DNA from: Rotaria sordida
Taxonomy: Eukaryota > Rotifera > Eurotatoria > Philodinida > Philodinidae
Length of the DNA: 64,000 bases
Direction: 5' to 3'
Assembly (NCBI GenBank): GCA_905250125.1
Contig: CAJNOL010000002.1
Coordinates: forward strand, 537,900-601,899
The notes beneath the pieces were generated by a model that worked only from the letters and a program-made list of their open reading frames with translations, was not told where the DNA came from and ran no database searches. The translations under genes and the position numbers were made by a program. Below are positions 1-12,783 of this stretch, in pieces; position 1 is the stretch's first letter; the number at the start of each line of letters is the position of its first letter.

Positions 1-3000
1 ATGTATTATCAGGCAAAAAACAACAAAAAATAATGATAAGAAAAAGCGATCCACGTTAAACATGTAACTCGACGTTGAGCATTGTTTACATCATTTTTAT
101 TTTAAATTAATTCACATATTTGTTTTTTGTCGTCTACAAAAATAAGAAAATAATTGTTAATATCCCAAATATTTTGTTTAATTATAAATTCAAAAATAAG
201 ATTCCTATCACAAAAATACTGATTGGTTTTTTTGTTGTCTTAGAAAATCTTTAACGAATTTGATTGATTGTTTATTTGTCAGATTTATCTTATTATATTA
301 TATGAGACTTCCATACAAATTCTTATATGTAAATTGATCAAAGGGATAAGCTAATTTTATTCTATTGCTCAAACAAATACTAAACAATATAAGAAAGTCT
401 GTCTCCGGTTTCGCTTAACAAATCTATTGAATTATTAAATACATTTGAAACACATGCACCAAATGTTCTTATTCGATTGCTGATGTAAAATATATTGTTT
501 TTTTTAGTAAAAACAATAATAGGGTTGAAAATGATATTAGTATTGAATTTATTATGTACAATAGTTGTATACAGTCTTTAATATATTCATAATATTTTGT
601 TTTCTAACATAAAGAAAAAACTGAACAGAATAAAGTTTTTCATAAATGGATATCTATACAAGGGATTTCAATAAGTGTTTTTTCTCTGAAGAGATGTGTC
701 ATAATTTTAGAGCTCCTCGTTGCTTGACATCTGTGACACAGACCAATAAACATTTTACTGGGCTTTTTTCTAAATAATATTTCTCGTTAAAAGTTTGCCC
801 ATCAACTGTTTAGTGGATATTCTAGCTAGTTCTGTCATGCTGCAAATTGCTATTTCTGGTTTGGAGATTGTTCTACAAACAGAAATAATTGAATTTCATA
901 CTCTTAAAGAAGACAGAAAAGCCTAAAAACTGTCTTATAATTGATGCTAAAATAAACAGATGGCATCCTATTTGTTTGTGTCTAACATAGGCTTCGGTGT
1001 ATTTTCTTTCAAACATAATTATAAAATAGAAAATTTGAATCAGAATTTTATTTCTATCCTATTATAGCATCAGTTGTTGAAATTAAAAACTGTATAGTAA
1101 AATATTTTTTCGATATTTAAGTGAAAAATGTAAAAATTTGTCTATTGTATAAAACCTATTTGCTTAAAATGCATATATTTATCTTAGGATTATTATCGTA
1201 CTGGCTTTCTAAACAATTAATTAGATACTGGCAATAATAATGAATGTAATGAAAAGTTTCTATTAGAAGATAAGCAGATGTCAATACAAAGTTGATCAGA
1301 TACTCAGAGAAAATCTGTTTTTATGATATGGGTGAGATAATGCATATGTGTTATATTAAATCACTGACATTTCATTATTCTCAATAAAGCATATACATGA
1401 AGAATATGTTGATATTCATTTATAAAACAGAAATATTCTTTTCACTCAACGTTTTCTCGTAGGTCTTTATTCAGCATAAAGGTCGAGGGGTTGGCGCTCC
1501 TCCGATGATTCAATTTGCTTGTGTGGAATTTGTGATTATTGTACCACATATACCAGGTTGTTTGTGTACCCAAAAAGAGGTGTTCGCCTTTCAAAGTTTG
1601 TAAATTGCTCCTCTGGCAGACAAGATCTGGATAAAACACTATTGCATTGTATATGAATATGTCATAAAAGAATATTTTTTTTGGGTCGTTTCACAGCCAA
1701 AACAAATGATAACTAACTATTTCTGACTTATATCTACTGGAATGTCAGAAAAATCAAGATTATTCTGTAGAAATTACTTTATATTAAATAATCCAGATAT
1801 AAAAAAATAATAAGCTTTTGTTCTTGAGAAAAACATCGTTTCAAGAATTCAGTAGAAGCAAAATACTTGGGACACTATCAAAAAAACGTTTTTTTTTTAA
1901 ATAGTAACCATTTTCTGAAGGTTGTCGAATTTCATATGAACAATATTTTGAACAAAAAAACATACACGCACGCCGATTCGGTCAAAGTTTCTATGAAAAA
2001 AATGTTGAGCCCGACAGGTTGTATTATGTAGAAGAAAAGTGAGGAAAACTTTCTTTTTCTTTTGTTGAAAAACTGATTTTGATAAAAACGTAAAACAATA
2101 TAAAATTTTGTTTTATTTTGGCATATATCTTTTTTCTTTTTTGCTCATTCTGAAACATGATAAGTTATCTTTTGTCGTGCATCAGGTATGTATATAAAGA
2201 ACTATGTGTAACAAAATATTTATAGAATTAAATAGAATTCCTCAGTTATGAGTATGATGTTTAATTGAAGGAGTTAATGAGTGCAAGTCATGATCTTTCT
2301 TTCTTCTCATACATTAATTATTTCCTGATCAGAACTTCGTTCATTTACTTCGTTAGTATCTTTCAAATAATTGAAGGTATTGGTGTGAGTGAAGGAAGCC
2401 CTCAACAACACCTCTTGAAAAAACAAGACAACATATAACCCTGGTCATCATCAATAAACCAACAATGATCAATAATTTATGAAAAAAATTTCATAAATAA
2501 TATAAGTGCATTAGATTGGTAAGTAGAAAAACAGACTTTTTTTAAGATAGAATTCTCGTAATTAAGCTTTGTCAGAATTTATACAGATTGACATAGTATT
2601 AATTTTTTGTGACAGATGATAGGAGACACTTCAAATCATCTTTAGAAACAAAATCGAAAAAACAATTTTAGATCTAGAAAGGGTGCGCTCTTAAAAGTGA
2701 ATAGAATCGATGTCGTTCAATCGTTGTTTACATAATCATAGTGTAATGTAATACAATTTGATCATAATAATACTTTGTCGTTAGATAATTTCTTGAATAA
2801 AGCTTGTAGACATTCATTTTAATAATAGATTACATTACTAGCTAATGAGTCTCACATCATTGCTCGGAAACGAATAAGAAAGTCTCGGTTTGGATTCGAT
2901 TGGATTCATACCGAAAAAAATGGACAATACTTTCAGTCTCATAAGTAACATGTATCAGAATCCCATATAAAATTTCATTTAGGTTTTCGTGTGTCTACAT

Positions 3001-4900
3001 CATAAATCTATCGATTTAAAGAAATGCGGAGGCTTCAAAGAGGAGCTACTATGTAAATTAGGATTTACATATTATGATGAGAAGTGTTTTATTCATCGGT
3101 GAAGGTAGTAATCTCAGAATTTGCATCATTAACGCTGATATAATTACTTTCTTGTAGGGGGAAGACGCACGTATTAGGAAAGAGAGTAAACTAACTTCTA
3201 TTTTCAGTCGAACTCTATCTCAATTTCCTAATCTGAGCTACAGTTAGTAATTCGTAACCTTGGTTGGAACAATTCTGCAGTCTTTGAAATAGGAAACCTC
3301 AATATTTGGTTGTAAACCAAGTTTTTCAAAGTCAGTTATCATCTAAAATAGCGAATCAGGATATTTAGAACAATAATAAATCATCAAATCTATACTTATA
3401 TATAATTATACTATTGATCATACAATCAAAGCAGCAAACATCTGTCATAACAATAATAGAACTCTATTTATGTATCGACTAAAAGAGTATAAAACATCGA
3501 TAGAATGCTCGATAGCTCTAAATATCACATAAACCTAGAAAATCCTACTAGGTAGGTGGAAAGAAAAGTGGACATGAAACCGGATGCACATATATCTATT
3601 TCCTCTAATATTATCAATCTTACAATAAATCAATAGAAGCTGACATTTTTTAACGGAAATGCAATCAATAGTTGAATTAGTAGACTTCTCATACAAAGAG
3701 ATTGATTTAGTTTGATAAAAACACAATATACACAGAACATAAACCCTATACTGAAGTGAATTTTATTGGTTGCGTTTGAGAGTTAATGAAGATATTGCTT
3801 TTGAGTTGAATAAAGAAAGTTACATTCGATTCAATTCGACAGAGTTTATATGCAATCTAAACCGGTTTCAGTCTCTATGATATATATATATATATTTCAT
3901 TGAATACAGCTTTCCATTATATTAGAATCATAAATTTAACATAGATTACAACAATTAAACCGATCGGTTTATGATGATTTTTATTCTCTCACAAGAAGTT
4001 AATTTATTATATTAATGCATTTCGTTATTTTATTCAAAATTCTTGTGAAAGCTTGCGTAGTGAGGAGTTGTCTGAGTGAGAAACTATCTATTTCATATAG
4101 CTACTATTGAAAACACTTTATAAAAAGTAATGATTCATCTATAATGAAATTGGCGACATATTTTATTGTTTTTTGGTATCGTTGCTCGTGAATGACGCTT
4201 GATTAATTTCTTTTTTCTCTCTTGGTCTTGATTTTGATTTTCTATTGTGACGGCAAACCCATGTCTTAAAGTTAGCGATAGAATTACCTTACAGCCTTAT
4301 ATCGGGTCATCACGACTGAGCGGTTATCTTGTTCGGCATATATCTGAATAGGTACTATGTTCATACCTTAGTACCACTAGCCACGGAATAACCCTGATCA
4401 AATCACTAATGGCTGTTTGTCTCAGATCATCCATCCGATAGCATGCAGACTAAGTTATGACATACATCTGCCATCATAGCTAGTATATGATTAGTCAGTA
4501 TGTATGGAATCTTAATCAATTTTAGCGCAAGTACTGCATGTCAGGCCGGCTTTCTATGCAGAATAACAGCTAGTATTAGTTGTAGGAAAAATATCGAGCT
4601 AATGAATCTGCTGCTAGACAACACCTTATGCTACAATATAGGCGAAAGACAGAGATATTCAGCTTCTTCAGTCTTATATTGATATTAAACTTTTCCAAGT
4701 ATTTGATACTATAACAATCAGCATAATTATGATAATAACCAAGGAACGAAATTCAATACCTATTCTTATCTTTGAAAACATATCTCAAAAGTACATTAAA
4801 AGAATAAAACTTTGTATTGAATATCTCAACTACTTCGAACGATAAATGTACACAGATCGATGGAATACTTTTTCTATGAATAGATTCTTTGAACTATGAG
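1..4900. other. Non-coding part of tandem unit 1
   Basis: I see no supported gene. The short open frames (for example 1442-1639 and 3535-3726 on the minus strand) have no recognisable domain, no splice-compatible partner and no conservation in unit 2. Parts of this stretch (about 1-375, 2147-2880 and 3946-4900) are conserved in unit 2 as non-coding DNA. The rest is specific to unit 1. Confidence 0.6.
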
Positions 4901-4975
4901 ATCGTTTTTGACTAACCGAAGTAGATATAAATGAGCAATAGAAAGAAAAACTGTCATTCTTAGTTTTTTTTTGCT

Positions 4976-7900
4976 TTACCTTTCAACTACATCTAACACA
5001 TAATTCCGTCCAAAGTTGTCATCCCAAAGTTCTTGACTATTGGCTTCTAAACAAATAGCAAAATAAATTTGTTTGGGAACCTTGGTATCATCATCATATT
5101 TTTCTAAACGTATTTCAATTGTAAATGTATCTGTATTATCATTTGGGTAAGTCATTGAATGCCATCCTTGAATATCTTGAAATGTTTCCCAATCATTTCC
5201 ACTTATACGAGCAAAAACACGTTTTTCATAAGTACGATTATGAACACGAACTGTTCCATATGCTATTGAATCTTTTGTATATAAACATTCAAGCATTACT
5301 TGTCGTTCATATATTAATGGAATAATATTTGTTGGAGAAGTAAAATATTTTGAAATTAAACAATATTGTTTTGTTGATTTTTTAGAAGTATTGACAGATG
5401 AAGATGAAGATGATCGATTGAGAACATTTGAAAGATCAAAGGGACATGGAGATGAAGACAATAGATTTGATTGACTTTTAGCTAGACGTAATTGTTCAAG
5501 TTTTATTCGAATACATTCTTGTATGAGTGAGTTTGCTGATTGATCTGGTGGAGTCATATAACGAATAGATTCCAAATCAAGACCCTAAAAGTAACAAATA
5601 AATATAATATCTGATATTTTTACAAACGATATTCATTCCACTCGATCAATTCTTAAATTATGAATAATTCTTTTCTTAATCGCGTTTTAAAAATTCGGAA
5701 CATTTTTTAATATCAAATGGTTTCGAAACATCACCTATATATATATTATTATGAATTCAAATTTTAATAAATATTTTTCTCTTATTGAGATAAATATAAA
5801 ACAACATTCAACGACAATGTTTTGAAAAAAAATTACTAAACCAATTTATTCAATGAAACTTTTCTAAATTTTTTTTCTGAATTTGATGAATAATTGAAAG
5901 TTTTAGAATAAACATATAGATTTATTTTACTTTAATTTTAAATCAAAACTAAAAGGGAACAGGACAGAATATGTAATATCATCTCATGTGATAGAAGGTG
6001 AACAAAAACCACCCGATAAATTGTCGATATTGTCCGGTATGATGTGCGCTACATCGGTGGTTAACCAGCAGTAATTTGACAGTTAAACAATCAACTATCT
6101 TCCGACCGCCCTTCTATCGTGATATTTCGATAGTCGCTCTTCAATCGGTATTTTACCGCCAGCATACCAATAGTGGTGCAAATAGATGTGTACCATTGGC
6201 TGATTCAATCTCAGCTGTTTAGAAAAAGGGAGCCGTTAAATTGGCATTGAAAGAAGACTGAAATTGTCAGTTAGACAGAGTTTTAATATTCATTAATGAA
6301 ATAGCTGTCACAAACTCTGAAAAATTGAAATATCAAATGACATCTGGTGTTCTTTTTTTTTCTTTCAGTGGGCTCTCATAAAAAGGCTATTTGAGATCAA
6401 GCATCAGAACATTTGATATGCTTACATTAAATTTTGATGTTATAACAAGAAAAGAATACAAAAAAAATTTCTAGAACATGTTTCTATGTATTGTACATCT
6501 CTGTGACAATAGACTCAAATCATAAGTTCTACAGATCTGTACGTTTAAATATTAGAAAAAAGAATGATATTTCAAGATTTTTATTTGATAAAGTTACTAC
6601 TAAAATGTATCACTTTCTGTCTTGGAAAATCAATGAAAACTGAATAACTGTACTTTTGTTGGTGATGTCTCTACAATTTCAGTTTTGATTCAAAATTTCG
6701 CGATTTCTACTTTTATTATTACGAAGTATTAATTCATAAAAAACCAAAAAAAAAGTCGAGATTCCTTCACAATTAATCATGCTGTCAAACAAATATTGTA
6801 CAACATATTGATCTCAAACATAGAAATCTCTTTCAAAACTCTGATCTTTGAACAGATAAAACATTTTCAAGGAGAACAATTTTTCATAAATAATAAAAAG
6901 AGATATGAATACATTGATCTCCATTTTAGCTGATTTAGAGATGTGTAATGTAAGTTTTTTCTATACGCTTACCCTATCCTGCGGATTTTTGTTCTACCTG
7001 CCAGTTCTCTACTCTATAGCTATCTAGCTCTGGCTCTACCATACGCTACAGAACCTATGACCTTATTCTAACCTACATTTTTCTCATCCTAACTCTACTT
7101 TACGCTCCAGGATAGGATAAGGATATGGTTGTCTTATAAGCCCTATTATATATTCCTTTTACCATACCGAGTACGCCTCATATTCTGACCCTATTTTACC
7201 CTGCGTTAACCATAACCTATCTGTGATCTTGCACAGTTCTAATCTCATTTTATATAAATTTTCAATAACTTTTCTTGTATCTTATGTAAAGAGACACTCC
7301 TATTATCTACTCATAAGATACTCAATACATACCAACATATCGGCGAAACGAACAACTTTTTTTGGTGGTTGTTCCAATAAAGCTGATTTTCGATCGAATA
7401 AAGTAATACCCAATGATTTGGAACGTGTACCTATAGTATGTAATGCTTTATCTTTTTCATGATCATCATTTTCAGTATACATTGAAAAACGATCTGGTGA
7501 ACACAATGTATATGTTGAATCATGTAATAATGATACACATTGTTGTTGTTGTTGTTGTTTTATTTGATTATCTGTTATTGTATCATCATTATTAAATTCA
7601 ACATTACCATTAAGAGTTGCTGAACTATAAGATTTACGAAGAAATCCTTCTAATCCATTAATCTGTGCATCTGAATTTGAATCACCAAAATCGAGTAATG
7701 TTATTGCATCTTAGAATAAAAACAATAGAAAATAGAATTTTATTTTATTTTATTTTATTTCATTTATTACCACTATTTTTGTTTAAGATTCGTTGATTAT
7801 CTTCTTCATTTTGTTCATATTCATCATATTCATCAATTTCATCAAGATTAGCTACTTCAATATCATCATTATCACTAATTTGATCAAAGCCAAGGTTAAA

Positions 7901-8260
7901 ATCAAGATCTTCTGATGATGTTGATGTACCTTCTTCTTGTCCAACATCAGAAAATGTACTACATATACCAGATGATGATGTATTTGAACTCAATATACTA
8001 CAGTGTCCACCAGGATCGGAAAGACTAGAACCATAGCTGAAACTAAATCGTGATGATGTGTCAATAGTAGATGGTGTTGGAGTATTTTCTGAAGAAGAAT
8101 GCATACGGTGTTGATATTGATTATGATTATTGTTCATATATGAATCTTTGATATAAAATAAATCATTTATATGTGCAGATGCTTTATGTTGGCCAAATAA
8201 TGGATTATCATTGTAATTATTGTAATTATTAGTATTTGTTGCTATGCTTTTATGAGACAT
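4976..8260 (-). CDS. PP1 glycogen-targeting regulatory subunit, PPP1R3-like (copy 1)
   Basis: Proteins of this family tether PP1 catalytic subunit to glycogen, so that glycogen synthase and phosphorylase are dephosphorylated there. Three exons join in frame on the minus strand: 8260-7771, 7709-7333 and 5584-4976, giving 491 aa. Introns have GT-AG ends (donors GTAATA and GTATGT). Residues 1-163 are Ser/Asn-rich followed by an acidic stretch. A Q6 tract lies near the middle. KKVVRFAD (280-287) is the RVxF-type PP1-docking motif. It is followed across the exon junction by MLGLDLESIR, matching the conserved context after RVxF in this family. Residues about 362-485 form a CBM21 glycogen-binding domain (YGTVRVHN, EKRVFARIS, DTFTIEIRL, WDDN). 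The start is the ATG at 8260, aligned with the start of copy 2. Vertebrate orthology (3B/C/D/E) cannot be assigned. Confidence 0.9.
5585..7332 (-). other. Intron 2 of PPP1R3-like copy 1
   Basis: This 1.75-kb intron lies between the RVxF exon and the CBM21 exon. Most of it is conserved in the copy 2 intron. About 6960-7220 is a pyrimidine-rich degenerate stretch with many CTA/CTAC words (CCTAACTCTAC-like). No coding potential was seen. Confidence 0.75.
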
Positions 8261-10145
8261 GGGTAAAGGTTAAACAAACTATTTTCTTATTCTCTCGTAT
8301 GTCACAATGTAGAGTATAAAAATATAAACGTTACTATCGATAGACAAAAATAATAAATAAACCTTCTCGTTGTTACTAAGAAAGAGAGAAAAGAAAATAG
8401 AATTGTACACTTACATCTACACCTCTTAGAGGGCTTTTTTCGTAGACTTTACCCCTCAATAAATGAGCTGGATGAGATAGTAGCTGGTAATAGAAAGAGA
8501 GAAAAAGGAAAAAATATGTCTTAATCCTATTCATTCAAATAAATCGTGCGAAAAGGAAGAACAAGAGCCCAATTCAATAAGTATCTATGAATCATGGCTT
8601 ATTGCTTTTTATTTACTAGTGAATTCTATTCTCTAAGCATCATCATGTCAGAGAATACTTTTGTGTCAGTATCTATTTAGGTGCATTCTATGTGTCTCTG
8701 ACACAACGGTGGAGAATCTGTTGTAAAAAGAGATCATTTCCTCGAACAAGAAAATAACTTGAGGAATTTTTACAGCCTCAATAGTTTTGAACAAACATTC
8801 CTAGGCAATAACTTCCAAAAATATTCCTCCGAATGCAATTTTTTTCGAAAATTTCTGCAGACTGAGAAAAAATTTTCGGAATATACATTTTCACATCCAG
8901 GCAAATAATTGTATCTCTATTCTAACATGTCAAATATTTATTCGCTTAGCATTTGAAACAAAATATGCACATTTCTTTGACGAATGCATAATATCTATGA
9001 CGAAAGAAAAAGGCAATACATCAAAACCAGAAAAGAGAAAAATAAAAGAAAGAAAAACATGCATGTAAACATGTAGTATGCATACAAAAATTTTCAATCA
9101 TTCTCAACGAATGGTAAAAAAACATAATTTTGCCCTCAGAGTGTTGTACTTTGCCTGAGTTTGACTGGTCTATTATTTCTTTAAGGTTATTTGTCTGTTA
9201 GAATAGTATATATCAATATATAGAGAATATATATATTTATGACGTAAGGTAATCATAGTTTTTCGTTCCTCATATAAAAAAATTACTCCAAGGTCATGAA
9301 ATATCAGATACATTACTTTCTATGATCTAAATTGATTAAAATGTAATATTCATTCAAATATTATTGTTTTCATTTGTCGAAATATCAAAAGAAAATCACA
9401 ATAAAAATACATTACTTCAAATCATTTACCATTAAAAACCAATCTTTGAATTTCATATGTATCTTGATTGATGACTAATAAACTAAACGTATTAAATATT
9501 CGAATTGATCATCAAAGTGTATTAAGACTAAATACTTTTATAAACATTAAAATCAATCGCACAATATCCCATTATTTTGATTGAAATTATATACCGTACA
9601 GATAGAATGTTCTAGAAATTTCTATATGGTTACGACCAAGAGATTAGACACCTATCTTTGTTGCTCGAAACTTCTAAAGGATTCTCAAAACATATGAACA
9701 CAAGTCTCAGCGTATCTATAAGATATCATCAAGTGATATATTCGATAAAATCTCACAGAAGAATAATATATTGATACATATATTCAAATAGTAAATAATA
9801 TGAAAAGCAATCAACATTGCTATTAATGTTTGAAAGATAAGTTTTAAGAAACACATTTAATTTTAAGTGACATCTGCATGACATTGAAAAGCTAAACTCA
9901 TTGACATCCCAAATAATCTGATTTGAGTGTTTCCGAGTTAAGAAAAAAACAACTAAATTTATCGAACAGCCTATTGATTGGTTCATGAAACACGAAGTAA
10001 AAACAATAAATCGAGAAAAATTATAATCAATGATATGAACCATACGATATATTTGGTGACAAATGCAGACAGATATAAGTCCGCCAAAAGAAAACAAGCC
10101 TTCAGGCGTACTCATAAAAGACTACTTCATGTTTTTTATCATCTG
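8261..10145. other. Region upstream of PPP1R3-like copy 1, no gene
   Basis: Non-coding and alignable with 18910-20575 of unit 2. It presumably holds the promoter and 5' UTR of copy 1, but no core promoter element can be identified with confidence. The open frames at 9753-10115 (minus) and 9978-10178 (plus) overlap each other, have no recognisable domain and are not kept open in unit 2. Confidence 0.55.
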
Positions 10146-12783
10146 TTAGTGGCTACTCATAAAGGACGGATAGATTAAAGTCGTAATTTTTTTTGACCAC
10201 TCTTCCCTTTTTCCAGATTTGTCCAGTTTCATCGAACCCTTCTCCTTGCTGGAGGTCTAGTATAAAGAAGAACCTTCTAGAAAGAGCCTACTTGTTCAAA
10301 TATATTGCTTCTTGTTTATTAAAGAACAGTTCATTAAATAAATAAATGAAGAATGTGGGTTCTTTTTTGCTGTTTCTTTAATAGAAAGTGAGTCACACAA
10401 TATTTTGAATTGGAATTTTATATCATAGAAAAGAAATGATGCTCTACACACTGGTAAAACGTGCAAATCAATATGTGTTTTGGTTTGAAATGACAACAAT
10501 ATCAATGTCATCCTGTAGGAGTGGATGCTCAATTGTTATCGCCACTGTAGTTAGCTAGAGTGCGACGAACTGATCAAAAATATGTGCGTTTTCAATTTTT
10601 AGAATGAATTTTTAAGAGAAAATTTTCAGTTTTTTCATATGATCTACTTTTTTTGGAAAACAGGTCTATTTTTCATTTCCTTTAAATCTTAAAACTCTAT
10701 GTTTCCAATTTAGTATAAAAAACTGAATCTAAGAAACTCATTTATAGGACTATTCAGATGTAAAATAATCTTAACTCAGGTATCACAAGGAAGAAGAGTT
10801 CAAATTTCGAAGAAGCATTTTGTAATACTATCCATTGGATGTTCCAGAGAAAATGGGACTCTCAATATTGCAATTATATCACTTTTCATATTTGTTTGTT
10901 TAGACTTTATTTTTTTTTCAAAAACATTCGTCTTTTAATTCTCTATTTAGTTCTTCAATAGAAATATGTTTAGGCGCTACTTTTTTCCCATTCAGTACAA
11001 TAACCAACATTCTTTTAAACTGAACGATTCAATGAATTTAAATGTAGATTATTCAATGGTGAATGTTTCTTGCTGATGAAAAGAGAAAAAACTGTTCTGA
11101 TATCATGATTGTATTAATTCAATGATACAAAGTTTCGCATTGTTCTGATGAAATCTCTAATATATTCCGAAGATTTCATATCCATATTTTATTGGTACTT
11201 GAATAGCATTATGTACCTATTGAGTGTGATAAAATGTCTCGTGATTAAAAATGACCATTAGTGCCAGATTGGAAATGTCATCAGGACAATATGAAACTTC
11301 AAATCATTGAATTAATACAATCATGATATCAGAACTATTTTTTATCTTTTCATTAAAAAGAAACACTCATCACTGGATAGTTCACATGTAAATTCATTGA
11401 ACCGTTCAGTTTGAGAGAATTTTGGTTATTGTACTGAATGGGAAAAAAGTAACGCCTAAACATATTCCTATTGTGGGTGTGAGTATTCATGTCAGCCATC
11501 CACGACCAGCTTTACCTATTCACACCTACACCAACAATATGAGTTGCTTCAATAGAGAAAAGATGAGAAGAAGAAAGAAATAATTATAGATGTGATAGAA
11601 TGAAGCCGACGAAAGACAAGAGGACACATCCTTGTGTCAGAAGGCACCTCTTCTGACGTAGCGCTGTCAAAATAATTATATAATTCAATGAACACTTCTA
11701 GGAAAAGAAATACAGAGTATGAGTCCACTTGTTCAAAGGTTTGAAGCACTTGCTATTTCACACATTTTTACTATATGCTTCATGATGGGAAACTCTAGTA
11801 AAATTTCAAAAGGCAACGATAACTAATATTTTCAAAAAAACTCGTTTTTCCCGATGTCATCATCATCAGTAAATTCTGTGTTAAATCGTGAAAAAGCATC
11901 TGAATTCTGATAAATACTATTGTTTTCGAAAATAGACAACTAGGACAACCCAACTGCATAAAAATCTTAAAATGATTTTTTTTTGTGACGAAATTCACAA
12001 TTTTTGACAGAGAGAGGAGGTAATGTACTCTTAAATTCTCTAAAGGCCCTCTACATAAATTGATGATAGCAACAAAAATAACAAGAACTTTGTGTTTCTA
12101 GCATTTGTATTTTATCTAAAGAAAATAATTTAATAAATCTGCATATGACAAATGAATACTGATTGATAAGTTTAAAAAACCTGTCAAACAATAGAGTTAT
12201 TTTTATCTTATCAAGATATGAAAAGTTGTTTTTGTTCTTCTTTTATTAATTGCTTCATTTATTTCATATCCTATCCATCATTAATATAGAATGTGCAACA
12301 GATTCTATTAATCGACTAAAAAACTATATCATTCATCATTTTCATCAACATCAGAGAACCACATCTACGTAAACACGCAAACGAAAAAGTATATATCATA
12401 CACATGCTAATTAATGTAACGAGAGGATATATACATGTATTTTTGTATACAAGTAGATGTATAGAAAAAACTTGTTGAAATTTGATTACGAGAGAAAAAA
12501 AATCAGATGTGCACACTTAGCACGATTGTCAGTGATTGTGGTATTGCGCACATTACTAATTTTCTAGAAAAAAAGGAACATTCCAAACCAGATAAATAGC
12601 AGACGACCCATGCATGTGTAGTAATAATATTTTCTTTAATAATTAACTTCACTCACTGGCACGTATATACTAGTAATAGCCAAAAACAACAAAGGGAATA
12701 GAAAAACAATAAGAAAGACAAGTCGTATGTTCATAAGCCAAAGACAACAAATGTACAGGAGAAAAATAGTAAAATAGAAAAAA
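10146..12783. other. Spacer between the tandem units
   Basis: About 2.6 kb separates the last recognisable homology of unit 1 from the first of unit 2. It may be the part of the repeat unit that lies left of the window in unit 1, or unique junction DNA. It holds one fold-back element (10956-11473). No gene is supported. The short minus-strand frames at 11549-11749, 11795-11998 and 12316-12516 have no recognisable content. Confidence 0.6.
10956..11473. mobile_element. Fold-back / MITE-like element, about 195-bp arms
   Basis: The left arm (10956 to about 11152) starts CAATAGAAATATGTTTAGG. The right arm (about 11275-11473), reverse-complemented, starts CAATAGGAATATGTTTAGG. The arms match at very roughly 85-90% throughout, around a loop of about 120 bp. 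No transposase is encoded, so it would be non-autonomous. No clear target-site duplication was found. Confidence 0.8.

Larger units (their letters stand above)
1..10145. repeat. Tandem duplication, unit 1 (runs off the left edge)
   Basis: This is the first copy of a direct repeat of roughly 10-12 kb. Its first bases (ATGTATTATCAGGC...) align with ATGTATCACTATGCCG... at 12784, so the unit begins before the window. Homology with unit 2 covers the PPP1R3-like gene, its introns and long intergenic stretches. It fades at about 10145 in unit 1 and 20575 in unit 2, after a shared motif close to CTCATAAAA. About 376-2146 and 2880-3945 exist only in this unit. The extent was judged by eye from matching blocks, so the edges are approximate. 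Confidence 0.88.

Noticed and set aside
1442..1639. 65-codon minus-strand frame in a slightly GC-richer patch
   Set aside because: No recognisable domain, no splice partner, and the whole patch is missing in tandem unit 2.
9753..10178. Overlapping frames of 120 and 66 codons on opposite strands
   Set aside because: They overlap, lack recognisable content, and the aligned region of unit 2 does not keep either frame.
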